Of a stretch of 64,000 bases of DNA, positions 42,637 to 50,959 are shown piece by piece. The notes beneath the pieces were generated by a model that saw nothing but the letters and a program-made list of their open reading frames with translations, was not told where the DNA came from and made no database searches. Position 1 is the first letter of the stretch. The number at the start of each line of letters is the position of its first letter. The position numbers were made by a program, and so were the translations under genes. This DNA is from SSC3 sp963769585 (GTDB lineage Bacteria > Actinomycetota > Actinomycetes > Propionibacteriales > Nocardioidaceae): NCBI GenBank assembly GCA_963769585.1, contig CAVYMJ010000006.1:2542001-2606000 (forward strand), read 5' to 3'.

Positions 42637-43535
42637 CGTCGGTGCTCGATCACCCTGGCGCCGTGCACCGGGGACTCCACAACGATCCCTGGCTGCTCGA
42701 ACGCGGAGTTGACCTCGACAGCATGCGCCCTGCTCTCGCACAGGTACACGGTGGTCGGTCCGGAGCCGGTGACGATCGCGCCGTGGGCGGAGGCCGCGAG
42801 CCCCTCACCGATCAGCTCCTCGAGCTCGGGTCGCAGCAACAGAGCCGCCTCCTGGAGGTCGTTGGAGAGCGTCGCGCCGAGCCACTCGACGTCTCCGGCC
42901 CTTAGCGCGGAGAGCATCGACGCGGAGATCTCCGGCTCGTCGACTCCCGCCTCCCCAGCGAGCCGGTCGAACTCGCCGTACACCGCGGGGGTGGACAGGC
43001 CACCTTCTGACGGAAGGACCACCCACCAGTACCTGCCGCGCGTCATCACCGGCGTGACCAGTTCCCCGCGGCCGGACCCGATGGCGGTGCCACCCAGGAT
43101 GCAGAACGGTACGTCGGAGCCGAGCTCTGCGGCCAGGCCGAGCAACTCGTCGCGCGGCGTACGCACGCCCCACAGGGCGTCGCAGGCGACCAGAGCGGCA
43201 GCGCCGTCGGTCGACCCACCGGCGAGCCCGCCCGCCACCGGGATGCGCTTGTGGATGTGCACCTCGACGGCCTCGTCCAGGCCGTGGTGCTTGGCCAGCA
43301 GCGCGGCGGCCCTCAGCGCGAGGTTGGTCCCGTCGGTCGGCACCTCGGAGATATCGACCCCGTCGCCGTACACGGTCAGGCTGTCAGTCGACGCCGGCCG
43401 TACCCGGACGTCGTCGAAGAGCCCGATTGCCTGGTACACGGTGGCCAGGGGATGGAAGCCGTCCGGGCGCACCGGGCCGACGCCCAAGGAGAGGTTGATC
43501 TTCGCCGGAGCGGAGACCGTGACGTGGGGGGTCAA
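42633..43535 (-). CDS. ispE: 4-diphosphocytidyl-2-C-methyl-D-erythritol kinase
   Basis: A 300-residue GHMP kinase of the MEP isoprenoid pathway, phosphorylating CDP-methylerythritol. Motifs: APAKINLSLGVGPVRPDGFH near the N-terminus, the ATP loop PVAGGLAGGSTDGAAAL (about 95-111), and the C-terminal VTGSGPTTVYL. In PVAGGLAGGS the usual Pro-x-Gly-Ala-Gly pattern is slightly altered but the glycine-rich loop is kept. The start is a TTG at 43535 that overlaps the rsmA stop (TTGA). It feeds undecaprenyl phosphate supply, hence indirectly EPS and wall synthesis. Confidence 0.93.
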   Translation of the reverse strand: MTPHVTVSAPAKINLSLGVGPVRPDGFHPLATVYQAIGLFDDVRVRPASTDSLTVYGDGVDISEVPTDGTNLALRAAALLAKHHGLDEAVEVHIHKRIPVAGGLAGGSTDGAAALVACDALWGVRTPRDELLGLAAELGSDVPFCILGGTAIGSGRGELVTPVMTRGRYWWVVLPSEGGLSTPAVYGEFDRLAGEAGVDEPEISASMLSALRAGDVEWLGATLSNDLQEAALLLRPELEELIGEGLAASAHGAIVTGSGPTTVYLCESRAHAVEVNSAFEQPGIVVESPVHGARVIEHRR

Positions 43536-44401
43536 GGCAGGAGTCCCTCGGCGATCGTTGCGAACTGGTTGATGTCGAGTGCCTCACCACGCAGGGATGG
43601 GTTGATCCCGGAGGCCTCCAGGGCCGCGTCCACGTCCGCGACCGGGAAAGCAGCCCGAAGCGCGGACCTGACCGTCTTGCGACGCTGGGCAAAGGCGGCG
43701 TCCACGACGGAGAAGACCTGTGCGCGCGACGCGGTCGTGCTCGGCGGGTCCCGGTGCACCCAGGCGACCAGCCCCGAGTCGACGTTGGGTGCCGGCCAGA
43801 AGACGTTGCGCCCGATCGCGCCGGCGCGCTTCACGTCGGCGTACCAGGCCGTCTTGGCCGACGGTACGCCGTACGTCTTGGAGCCAGGTCGGGCCGCGAG
43901 CCGGTCAGCGACCTCGGACTGGACCATCACCAGTCCGTGCCGCAGTGACGGCAGCAGCGCCATCAGGTGCAGCAGGACGGGGACCGAGACGTTGTAGGGC
44001 AGGTTCGCCACCAGGGCGGTCGGCGGATCGCCCGGTACGCCGGTGACTCGCAGGGCGTCCGCATGCACCACCTCCAGGCGCTGCTCGAACCCGGGCGCGT
44101 GAGCCGCAACGGTGACGGGCAAGGCGTTCGCGAGCACCTCGTCGACCTCGATCGCCACCACGCGCCTGACCGTGTCCAGGAGCGCCAGAGTCAGCGACCC
44201 GAGCCCCGGCCCGACCTCGATCACCACATCGTCGGCGGTCACCTGGGAGACCCGGACGATCCGGCGCACGGTGTTGGGGTCGATCACGAAGTTCTGTCCG
44301 CGCTGCTTGGTCGGCCTCAGTCCGAGCTCGGCCGCCAGCGAACGGACATCCGCCGGACCGAGAAGGCTCGGCCCGGCGGATGGTTGCTCTACGCGGCTCA
44401 T
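43532..44401 (-). CDS. rsmA: 16S rRNA (A1518/A1519) dimethyltransferase KsgA
   Basis: A 289-residue SAM-dependent enzyme that dimethylates two adenines in helix 45 of 16S rRNA. Motifs: GQNFVIDPNTVRRIV, VIEVGPGLGSLTLALL (SAM site), VANLPYNVSVPVL (NLPY catalytic motif) and the C-terminal RRKTVRSAL. ATG at 44401. Overlaps ispE by 4 bp and follows rpfB, the conserved actinobacterial order rpfB-rsmA-ispE. Confidence 0.95.
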   Translation of the reverse strand: MSRVEQPSAGPSLLGPADVRSLAAELGLRPTKQRGQNFVIDPNTVRRIVRVSQVTADDVVIEVGPGLGSLTLALLDTVRRVVAIEVDEVLANALPVTVAAHAPGFEQRLEVVHADALRVTGVPGDPPTALVANLPYNVSVPVLLHLMALLPSLRHGLVMVQSEVADRLAARPGSKTYGVPSAKTAWYADVKRAGAIGRNVFWPAPNVDSGLVAWVHRDPPSTTASRAQVFSVVDAAFAQRRKTVRSALRAAFPVADVDAALEASGINPSLRGEALDINQFATIAEGLLP

Positions 44402-44427
44402 GATCTTGCGAGCCTAGTGGGTGGTGC

Positions 44428-45555
44428 TCAGCGCGGCAGGCCGAGCACCGAGGCGCAGTGCGGCCACGAGCCGTACCCGCCGGTGGCGTCGCGCAGCTTG
44501 GTCGCGATCGCGATCTGCGTCTCGCGGCTCGCGTTGCTCGGCAGCCCCGATCCGCCGTACGCCTGCCAGGTGCTCAGGCTGAACTGGAGACCGCCGTAGT
44601 AGCCGTTCCCGGTGTTGATCGACCAGTTGCCGCCGGACTCACAGCGAGCCAACGCGTCCCAGACGGTGCTCCCACCGGCGAAGTTCGTTGCGGGCCGCTC
44701 CTTGGTGCCGACCTTGACGATGGCCGCGACGGGCTTGAGCAGCGCCTTGGTGGTGATCACCTTGGTGGCGGAGTACTCGCCGTTCTCGTAGACCGTCTTG
44801 ATGGTCGCGTTGCGTCGGCCGTCGACACCCGCGCGGACGGTCGTGGACTCGTCCTCGTACATCGAGGAGTCGTACTGCTTGATGGTCGAGTAGTCCCAGA
44901 CGGCGTTCTTGACCTTCTTGGTGACGACCCGGACCCGGGTGACGGTGATCGTGTCGCCGACGGTGACGACCTTGCCGAGCCGCGGCTTGACCTTGTCGTT
45001 CCCGTCGACCTTGACGCCGAACTTCGCCAGCGCCTGCGAGACCGTGAGCGCCTTGACCTTGCGGGTCAGCGGTGCGGCGGCGCCGTTGACCAGGGTGAGC
45101 TTCTTGGCAGTGATGATGTCGAGGTCGAGACCGCCACGACCGATGTCCGCGCTACGGCTGGCTGACAGCTCGGCGTCGCCGATGCGGACCCCGATCTGCT
45201 CCAGGGCCGTGTCCACGTCGGTGGCGGTCACCCAGTAGCGCGTCGTCTTGCCGTCGAGCGAGACGTCGAGGGGACGGCCGAACTTGACGGCGATCCGGGC
45301 GCCGTCGGCGACCCTCGCATCGAGACCCGGTGCAACCACGTCGTGCTCTCCGACCGTGATGCCTTCGCCGTCGAGGACGTCACCGACGGTGTCGCCCATC
45401 GAACGGACCACCTTGGCCTGGCCGTCGAGGGAGACCGTCACCTTGTTGGTGAGGGCGGCGTAGCCGACTCCCGTGGCCAGGACGCTCGCCACGATGGCGG
45501 TCGCGAGGACGAGGATGGACTTCTTGCTGGTCAGTAGCGCGATCGAGTTCTGCAC
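44428..45555 (-). CDS. rpfB: Resuscitation-promoting factor RpfB
   Basis: A 375-residue exported muralytic enzyme. Order: signal/anchor helix (about 8-35); three DUF348 repeats (about 40-85, 90-150, 155-205); G5 domain (about 220-295, TTVRAGVDGRRNATIKTVYE region); C-terminal lysozyme-like Rpf domain (about 300-375) with WDALARCESGGNWSINTGNGYYGGLQF, shown in part, including the catalytic Glu in CESGGNW and the conserved Cys pair. It cleaves peptidoglycan and wakes dormant cells. The GTG at 45555 is preceded by GGGAG; a longer frame adds 22 residues with no signal character. A CRP-like palindrome lies about 230 bp upstream. Confidence 0.94.
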   Translation of the reverse strand: MQNSIALLTSKKSILVLATAIVASVLATGVGYAALTNKVTVSLDGQAKVVRSMGDTVGDVLDGEGITVGEHDVVAPGLDARVADGARIAVKFGRPLDVSLDGKTTRYWVTATDVDTALEQIGVRIGDAELSASRSADIGRGGLDLDIITAKKLTLVNGAAAPLTRKVKALTVSQALAKFGVKVDGNDKVKPRLGKVVTVGDTITVTRVRVVTKKVKNAVWDYSTIKQYDSSMYEDESTTVRAGVDGRRNATIKTVYENGEYSATKVITTKALLKPVAAIVKVGTKERPATNFAGGSTVWDALARCESGGNWSINTGNGYYGGLQFSLSTWQAYGGSGLPSNASRETQIAIATKLRDATGGYGSWPHCASVLGLPR

Positions 45556-45780
45556 GCATCTCCCATGCTGGTGCTCCCCGGGCCGCGGCGCGAAACTCCC
45601 TCTGGCCGGTGCTGGCGCCAATGCGTGAGGGGATCGCTCGATGATGACGCTCCCGGCTGTTCAACCCGAAACGCTAGCTGCCAGCAAGCAGATTGCAAGT
45701 TGGCTATGCACCGCTTGCCCCGCTCTGAGTGGGTAGCCGTGGGCCAGGTCACGTCGGGCGCCGTACCGCCGCGAGGGACA

Positions 45781-45794
45781 GTGACCCGGGTCAC
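45781..45794. promoter_or_regulatory. CRP-like palindrome upstream of rpfB
   Basis: GTGACCCGGGTCAC is a perfect 14-bp palindrome of the form GTGA-N6-TCAC, the core of CRP/FNR-family sites (TGTGA-N6-TCACA). It lies in the 267-bp gap between tatD and rpfB, about 230 bp before the rpfB start. Confidence 0.5.
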
Positions 45795-45822
45795 CAGGTT
45801 GGTCCAGACCGATTCAGGGTGC

Positions 45823-46638
45823 CTACCAGGGCCCGCCGTAGGCGTCGAAGGTGTTCCGCTCGACGGCGGCGCACAGCTCCCCCAGGTCGTCTTCTCGCGT
45901 AGCCGCCATCATCCGCATGGTGAGTGGGACCAGGTACGACGCGTTCGGACGGCCGCGGTAGGGCATCGGCGTGAGGTACGGCGCGTCGGTCTCGACCAGC
46001 AGCCTGTCCTGGGGTGCGACCACCAGTGCGTCGCGGAGGTCCTGGGCGTTCTTGAACGTCACGGTGCCTGCGAAGGACAGCCAGAACCCCCGGTCGAGGC
46101 ACTCGCGCGCGAACGTGGCATCGCCGGAGAAACAGTGCATGACCACCCGGTCCGGAGCGCCCTGCTCGTCGACCAGCCGAAGCACGTCGGCGTGGGAGTC
46201 CCGGTCGTGGACCACCAGGGTCTTGCCCAGTCGTTTGGCGAGCTCGATGTGCCGCCGGAACGAGTCGTGCTGAGCCTCGCGGCCCTCCGGTCCGGTCCGG
46301 AAGTAGTCCAGGCCCGTCTCCCCCACCGCTCGTACAGCGGGGTCGGCGGCCAGGGTCTCGATCTGGGCGAACGCTGAGTCGAGGTGCACCCGCGGTGCTT
46401 CGTTCGGGTGCAACGCGACGCCCGCGACGACGCTCGGAAAGGCACGGGCGGTTCGCACGGCCCAACGCGCGCCGTCGAGATCGCAGCCGATCTGGACGAT
46501 CCGCGCAACCCCCACCGCCGCCGCGCTGGCCAGCGCCGTCTCGACCGGGAGCAGGTCGCCGCCGATCCCCATGTCCAGGTGGCAGTGGTTGTCGACCACC
46601 GGGTGCGGCAGCGGCTCCGGGGCGGGGGGCCGGCTCAT
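45823..46638 (-). CDS. TatD-family metal-dependent hydrolase/DNase
   Basis: A 271-residue TIM-barrel hydrolase. Metal ligands appear as DNHCHLD (HxH, about residues 16-22), GETGLDY (Glu, about 108-114), VVHDRDSH (about 142-149), MHCFSGD (about 169-175) and ETDAPYL (Asp, about 222-228). The family comprises Mg-dependent 3'-5' exonucleases involved in repair. ATG at 46638, overlapping the rsmI stop by 4 bp. Part of the conserved run rsmI-tatD-rpfB-rsmA-ispE; metG, often found beside tatD, is absent here. Confidence 0.92.
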   Translation of the reverse strand: MSRPPAPEPLPHPVVDNHCHLDMGIGGDLLPVETALASAAAVGVARIVQIGCDLDGARWAVRTARAFPSVVAGVALHPNEAPRVHLDSAFAQIETLAADPAVRAVGETGLDYFRTGPEGREAQHDSFRRHIELAKRLGKTLVVHDRDSHADVLRLVDEQGAPDRVVMHCFSGDATFARECLDRGFWLSFAGTVTFKNAQDLRDALVVAPQDRLLVETDAPYLTPMPYRGRPNASYLVPLTMRMMAATREDDLGELCAAVERNTFDAYGGPW

Positions 46639-47459
46639 GGCTTGTGCACGGCGTCGTACACCTCGCGCTTGGGGATGCCCAGCCGTCGTGCCACCGCCGT
46701 GATCGCCTCCTTCTTGGGGAGATCCTCGGCCTCCACCAGCGCAGCCAGGTCGAGACCGTCGGCGCTGACCGGAGGAGCGCCGGAGACCACGATCGTGACC
46801 TCGCCGCGTACGCCGGCTCCGGCCCAGGTCACCAGCTCGGCCAGTCCACCCCGCCGCACCTCTTCATGGGTCTTGGTCAGCTCTCGGCAGACCGCGGCGG
46901 GCCGCTGCTCACCCAGCACCGCGGCCATCGCGGCCAGTGCCGCCTCGGTGCGGTGAGGAGCCTCGAAGAAGACCATGGTCCGCTGCTCGGCAGCGAGCGA
47001 CTCCAGCCGGCGGGTGCGCTCGCCCGCTTTGCGTGGCAGGAAGCCTTCGAAGCAGAACCGGTCCACGGGCAGCCCGGACACGGCGAGCGCGGTGAGTACG
47101 GCGGAAGGACCGGGAACCGACGTCACGGAGATCCCCTCGGCTACCGCTGCCGCGACGAGGCGGTAACCGGGATCGCTGACCGACGGCATCCCGGCGTCGG
47201 TGACGACCAGCACGCGGTCCCCGTTCAGGAGCGCCTCGACCAGCTGGGGCACCCTGAACTGCTCGTTGGCGTCGAAGTACGACACCACCCGTCCGGTGAT
47301 CGTCACCCCGAGCTCGGAGGCGAGCCGTCGCAGGCGGCGGGTGTCCTCGGCCGCGACGAGGTCCGCGGTCGCGAGCTCGCGCACCAGTCGCGGGGGTGCG
47401 TCTTCGACCCGCCCGATCGGCGTACCCGCGAGCACCAGCACGCCGTTGTCCTCGTCCAC
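46635..47459 (-). CDS. rsmI: 16S rRNA (cytidine-1402-2'-O)-methyltransferase
   Basis: A 274-residue tetrapyrrole-methylase-fold enzyme that methylates C1402 in the decoding site. Signatures: LVLAGTPIGRVEDAPPR (TPIGN-like entry, here TPIGR), VAAEDTRRLRRL, VTDAGMPSVSDPGYRLV and FEGFLPRK, all characteristic of RsmI/YraL. GTG start at 47459. Divergent from the mannosyltransferase gene with a 66-bp gap; coupled to tatD downstream. Confidence 0.94.
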   Translation of the reverse strand: MDEDNGVLVLAGTPIGRVEDAPPRLVRELATADLVAAEDTRRLRRLASELGVTITGRVVSYFDANEQFRVPQLVEALLNGDRVLVVTDAGMPSVSDPGYRLVAAAVAEGISVTSVPGPSAVLTALAVSGLPVDRFCFEGFLPRKAGERTRRLESLAAEQRTMVFFEAPHRTEAALAAMAAVLGEQRPAAVCRELTKTHEEVRRGGLAELVTWAGAGVRGEVTIVVSGAPPVSADGLDLAALVEAEDLPKKEAITAVARRLGIPKREVYDAVHKP

Positions 47460-47525
47460 CAGACGATGATGTCATCGGTGGCCCGAGGCCGCTGACCGCA
47501 GGTCTTCCACCCGTAGGATCGGCGC

Positions 47526-49199
47526 GTGACCGTGACCGAGGGGCCTCGCCGCACCGTGGGCCTGTCGTGGACGGCCGACTCGCGCCCCGTACCCCCGGCG
47601 TACCGGCGCCTCGTGCCGCTGGTCGCCGGCAGCGACCGGGCGATCGGCTGGCTGGCGAGTCTGGGGATCACCGCCTTGGGCGCCTTCATCAGGTTCTGGA
47701 AGCTCGGCACGCCGCGCGAGTTCCTCTTCGACGAGACGTACTACGCCAAGGACGCCTTCTCCCTGATCAACCACGGATACGTCCTGAACTACAAGGCGGA
47801 CGCGAACAAGGAGATCCTCGCCGGCAACCTCGGGGACCTGACCAAGGACACCCCGAGCATGGTCGTCCATCCCGAGGTCGGGAAGTGGCTGATCGGCCTC
47901 GGCGAGCAGTTCTTCGGGATGGACCCGCTCGGGTGGCGCGTGGCCAGCGCCGTAGCCGGTTCGTTGATGATCCTGGTCGTGATCCGGCTGGTACGGCGGA
48001 TGACCGGCTCCACGCTGCTGGGCTGCACGGCAGGCGTGCTTCTGTGCTTCGACGGCCTGCAGTTCGTGATGTCACGCCTGGCGCTCCTCGACATCTTCAT
48101 GACGCTCTTCCTGCTGTGTGCGGTCGCCTGCCTGGTGGCGGACCGCGACTGGGTCCGGTTGCGGTTCGCGCGGTTGGCCGCCGCGGGACCACGCGTGCTC
48201 CCGAGCGGGTGGGGTCCCGTCAAGGGCCTGCGCTTTCGGCCATGGCGGCTGGCAGCGGGGCTGATGTTCGGCCTCGCCATCTCCACGAAGTGGACCGCCC
48301 TCATCCCACTGGCGGTGTTCGGACTCTGGGTGGTCTTCCAGGACTCGGGAGCACGTCGGATGCTCGGTGTCCGCTCCTCGCTCCTCAAGGCCGCTGTCGT
48401 CGACGGGATCCCAGCCTTCTTCTACCTGGTGGTGGTAGCTCTGGTGGTCTACGTGGCCAGCTGGACCGGGTGGCTGCTGCATGCCCACGAGTACGAGCAG
48501 CACCTGGCCAGCAGCGGCTACGGCTCGTACTGGGGCGACTACACCAAGACCGACCCGGAGGGGTTCTGGGAGAGCCTGGTCCAGGGCCTCCGGTCGCTGT
48601 ACCACTACCACCTGGCGGTCTTGAACTTCCACGACGAGGGGCTCAAGGGCGCGACCCACGTCTACCAGTCCTCGCCGCAGGGCTGGCCGTTGGTCAACCG
48701 ACCGGTCGGGGTCGAGGCCGACCTCGGGATCAAGCCGAGCGAGCTCAGCCGGGGCGAGGTCTGCGACGCGGCGGCGGGCTCGACGTGCCTGCGCCAGATC
48801 ATCCTGCTCGGCACCCCGGTCCTGTGGTGGGGCGGTGTCGTCGCGATGCTGTACGCCGTCTACGGGTGGCTGGGCCGCCGCGACTGGCGCTTCGGGGTCG
48901 CCGTCCTGGGTTTCGCGAGCACCTGGATCTGGTGGTTCCAGTTCTCGGACCGGCCGATCTTCTACTACTACGCCGTCGCGATGATCCCCTTCACGGTCAT
49001 CGCCCTCACGCTGCTGATCGGCACCTTGATCGGGGGACCGCGAGCCTCCGACAGCCGCCGGACGTGGGGTACGGCCGTCTCGGGTGCGTTCGTGGTGCTC
49101 GTGGTCCTGAACTTCGCGTGGTTCTGGCCGATCTACACCGACGGACTGCTCACCAACGGCGAGTGGCTGGACCGGATCTGGTTCCGGCGTTGGATCTAG
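47526..49199 (+). CDS. Protein O-mannosyltransferase (PMT, GT39)
   Basis: A 557-residue polytopic membrane enzyme that moves mannose from polyprenyl-phosphate-mannose to Ser/Thr of exported proteins. The first outer loop carries the catalytic acidic pair in FLFDETYYAKDAFS (about residues 66-79), and about ten further helices follow, ending with the conserved WF-rich segment. GTG start at 47526 with AGGA eight bases upstream. rsmI-pmt divergence is a usual actinobacterial arrangement. Possible clients here are RpfB and the Thr/Ser-rich PKD/LamG proteins of the EPS locus. Followed by a hairpin terminator. Confidence 0.92.
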   Translation: MTVTEGPRRTVGLSWTADSRPVPPAYRRLVPLVAGSDRAIGWLASLGITALGAFIRFWKLGTPREFLFDETYYAKDAFSLINHGYVLNYKADANKEILAGNLGDLTKDTPSMVVHPEVGKWLIGLGEQFFGMDPLGWRVASAVAGSLMILVVIRLVRRMTGSTLLGCTAGVLLCFDGLQFVMSRLALLDIFMTLFLLCAVACLVADRDWVRLRFARLAAAGPRVLPSGWGPVKGLRFRPWRLAAGLMFGLAISTKWTALIPLAVFGLWVVFQDSGARRMLGVRSSLLKAAVVDGIPAFFYLVVVALVVYVASWTGWLLHAHEYEQHLASSGYGSYWGDYTKTDPEGFWESLVQGLRSLYHYHLAVLNFHDEGLKGATHVYQSSPQGWPLVNRPVGVEADLGIKPSELSRGEVCDAAAGSTCLRQIILLGTPVLWWGGVVAMLYAVYGWLGRRDWRFGVAVLGFASTWIWWFQFSDRPIFYYYAVAMIPFTVIALTLLIGTLIGGPRASDSRRTWGTAVSGAFVVLVVLNFAWFWPIYTDGLLTNGEWLDRIWFRRWI

Positions 49200-49233
49200 C
49201 TGCGCCAGCGCCGGGGAGGTTTCGGATGCAGCA

Positions 49234-49269
49234 CGAGACCCCTGCTTCCTCCGGGCAGCGGGGGTCTCG
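49234..49269 (+). terminator. Hairpin terminator after the PMT gene
   Basis: CGAGACCCC (49234-49242) pairs perfectly with GGGGTCTCG (49261-49269), 35 bp past the stop. No T run follows. Confidence 0.7.
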
Positions 49270-49340
49270 GCTGGTCCGTGACCACGCACGCTAGACCCGT
49301 CCAACCGGCCGACACCAGACCAAAAAGGGTAAAACTGCCA

Positions 49341-49362
49341 TGTGATAACACTCGTTCTCACA
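49341..49362. promoter_or_regulatory. Operator-like palindrome upstream of the aldehyde dehydrogenase gene
   Basis: The 22-bp site has the form TGTGAnAAC-N4-GTTnTCACA, symmetric at sixteen positions, in an AT-rich stretch about 85-106 bp before the GTG start at 49447. The half-site order AAC...GTT recalls TetR operators such as KstR's, but the spacing differs. No regulator gene is adjacent. Confidence 0.6.
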
Positions 49363-49446
49363 TTCTGAACGGGCTCTTCCCTCCCTCTGGCGCATCCGTG
49401 ATGCTCAGGAGCGCGGTAGGCCACCGCCCAAGGGTGAGGAGACCCC

Positions 49447-50958
49447 GTGACTGTTGACGCGACTGCAAGCGACCTGGTGGTGACCAATCCAGCCGACGGA
49501 CGTGTCGTGGGGTCCGTTCCGGACACCCCTGCCGACGAGGTCTACCGCATCGCAGCCGAGCTGCGGATGCACCAGGTCGCCTGGGCCGCGCTCGGCGCCA
49601 AGGGCCGCAAGCCCTGGCTGCACAAGTTCCGCAACTGGATGATGGACAACGCCGACGAGCTCACCGACCTGCTCGTCTCCGAAACGGGCAAGGTCCGCCC
49701 GGATGCCAGCCTCGAGGTCATCGCCAGCGCCAGCCTGGTCGCCTACTGGGCCGACAACGCCGAGAAGTTCCTCGCCGACGAGCGCGTGAAGTCGGCCAGC
49801 CCGATGACGGCGACCAAGAAGCTCACCAAGGTCTTCGTGCCGTACCCGGTCGTGGGGGTCATCACCCCGTGGAACTTCCCGATCACCCTCTTCATGATGG
49901 ACGCGCTGCCGGCGCTGGCCGCCGGCTGTGCGGTGATCGAGAAGCCGTCGGAGGAGACGCCTCTCGCCGCTCAACTCCTGGTCCGCGGCTGGGAGGAGAT
50001 CGGGGCGCCGAAGGTCCTCGCCTGCGTCACCGGTGGAGGTGAGACTGGCGCCGCGGTGGTCGACGCGTGCGACTACGTGCAGTTCACCGGGTCCACCCCG
50101 ACCGGGATCAAGATCGCCCAGGCGGCTGCGGCCCAGCTCAAGCCGTACAGCCTCGAGCTCGGCGGCAAGGACCCGGCCATCGTCCTCGCGGACGCCGACC
50201 TCGACCGCGCCGTCAACGGCATCTCCTGGGGCGGCCTGTTCAACTCCGGCCAGGTCTGCATCTCCGTCGAGCGCGTGTACGTCGAAGCCCCGGTCTACGA
50301 CGAGTTCGTCGCCAAGCTGACCGCCAAGGTGAAGTCCCTGTCGCAGGGCACCGGGCCCGGCAAGGATGTCGGCGCGATGGTGACCGGCGCCCAGGTCGAC
50401 CTCGTGGACCGGCACGTCGGCGAGGCGGTCGAGGCAGGAGCCACGGTCCTGACCGGAGGCGGCCGGGGGCCCGTGGGCAACTTCTTCGAGCCGACCGTGC
50501 TCGTCGACGTGGACCACACCATGTCCTGCATGAAGGAGGAGACGTTCGGCCCCACGATCCCGGTGATGAAGGTGGCCGATGCCGAGGAGGCGATCCGGAT
50601 GGCGAACGACTCGCCGTACGCCCTCTCCGCCACGCTGTGGACCAAGGATGTCGATCGTGGCTCGGAGCTGGCGCGACGGATCGAGGCAGGGGCGGTCAAC
50701 ATCAACGACGCGTTCAGCAACCTCTTCGCGGTGCCGCTTCCGCACAACGGCTGGAAGACCTCCGGGGTCGGCGCACGACAGGGCGGGGCGCAGGGCATCC
50801 GGAAGTACTGCAAGGTGCAGGCCCAGACCGCGCCGCGCGTCCCCACCATGAAGAACGAGCTGGTCTGGTACCCCTACACCCGTCGCCGCACCGCGGTGAC
50901 GAAGCGACTCCTTCAGGCGGCCTTCGGCCGCGGTATCAAGCAAAGGCTGGGATTCTGA
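49447..50958 (+). CDS. NAD(P)-dependent aldehyde dehydrogenase (succinate-semialdehyde type)
   Basis: A 503-residue enzyme with the full ALDH signature: PWNFPITLFMM (about 140-150), the cofactor loop FTGSTPTGI, the general base in LELGGKDP (about 238-245), and the nucleophile in NSGQVCISVERVY (Cys at about 276). The C-terminal tail of some 45 residues, basic and containing YPYTRRRT, is longer than in most ALDHs. GTG start at 49447, Shine-Dalgarno GTGAGGAG. It is followed after one base by an SDR gene, so the pair probably oxidises an alcohol to an aldehyde and then to an acid. The substrate is uncertain; succinate semialdehyde is only one option. Confidence 0.88.
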   Translation: MTVDATASDLVVTNPADGRVVGSVPDTPADEVYRIAAELRMHQVAWAALGAKGRKPWLHKFRNWMMDNADELTDLLVSETGKVRPDASLEVIASASLVAYWADNAEKFLADERVKSASPMTATKKLTKVFVPYPVVGVITPWNFPITLFMMDALPALAAGCAVIEKPSEETPLAAQLLVRGWEEIGAPKVLACVTGGGETGAAVVDACDYVQFTGSTPTGIKIAQAAAAQLKPYSLELGGKDPAIVLADADLDRAVNGISWGGLFNSGQVCISVERVYVEAPVYDEFVAKLTAKVKSLSQGTGPGKDVGAMVTGAQVDLVDRHVGEAVEAGATVLTGGGRGPVGNFFEPTVLVDVDHTMSCMKEETFGPTIPVMKVADAEEAIRMANDSPYALSATLWTKDVDRGSELARRIEAGAVNINDAFSNLFAVPLPHNGWKTSGVGARQGGAQGIRKYCKVQAQTAPRVPTMKNELVWYPYTRRRTAVTKRLLQAAFGRGIKQRLGF

Positions 50959-50959
50959 C

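Noticed and set aside
45556..45822. ydaO/c-di-AMP riboswitch upstream of rpfB
   Set aside because: Such switches precede rpf genes in some actinobacteria, but I could not find the conserved core in this leader.
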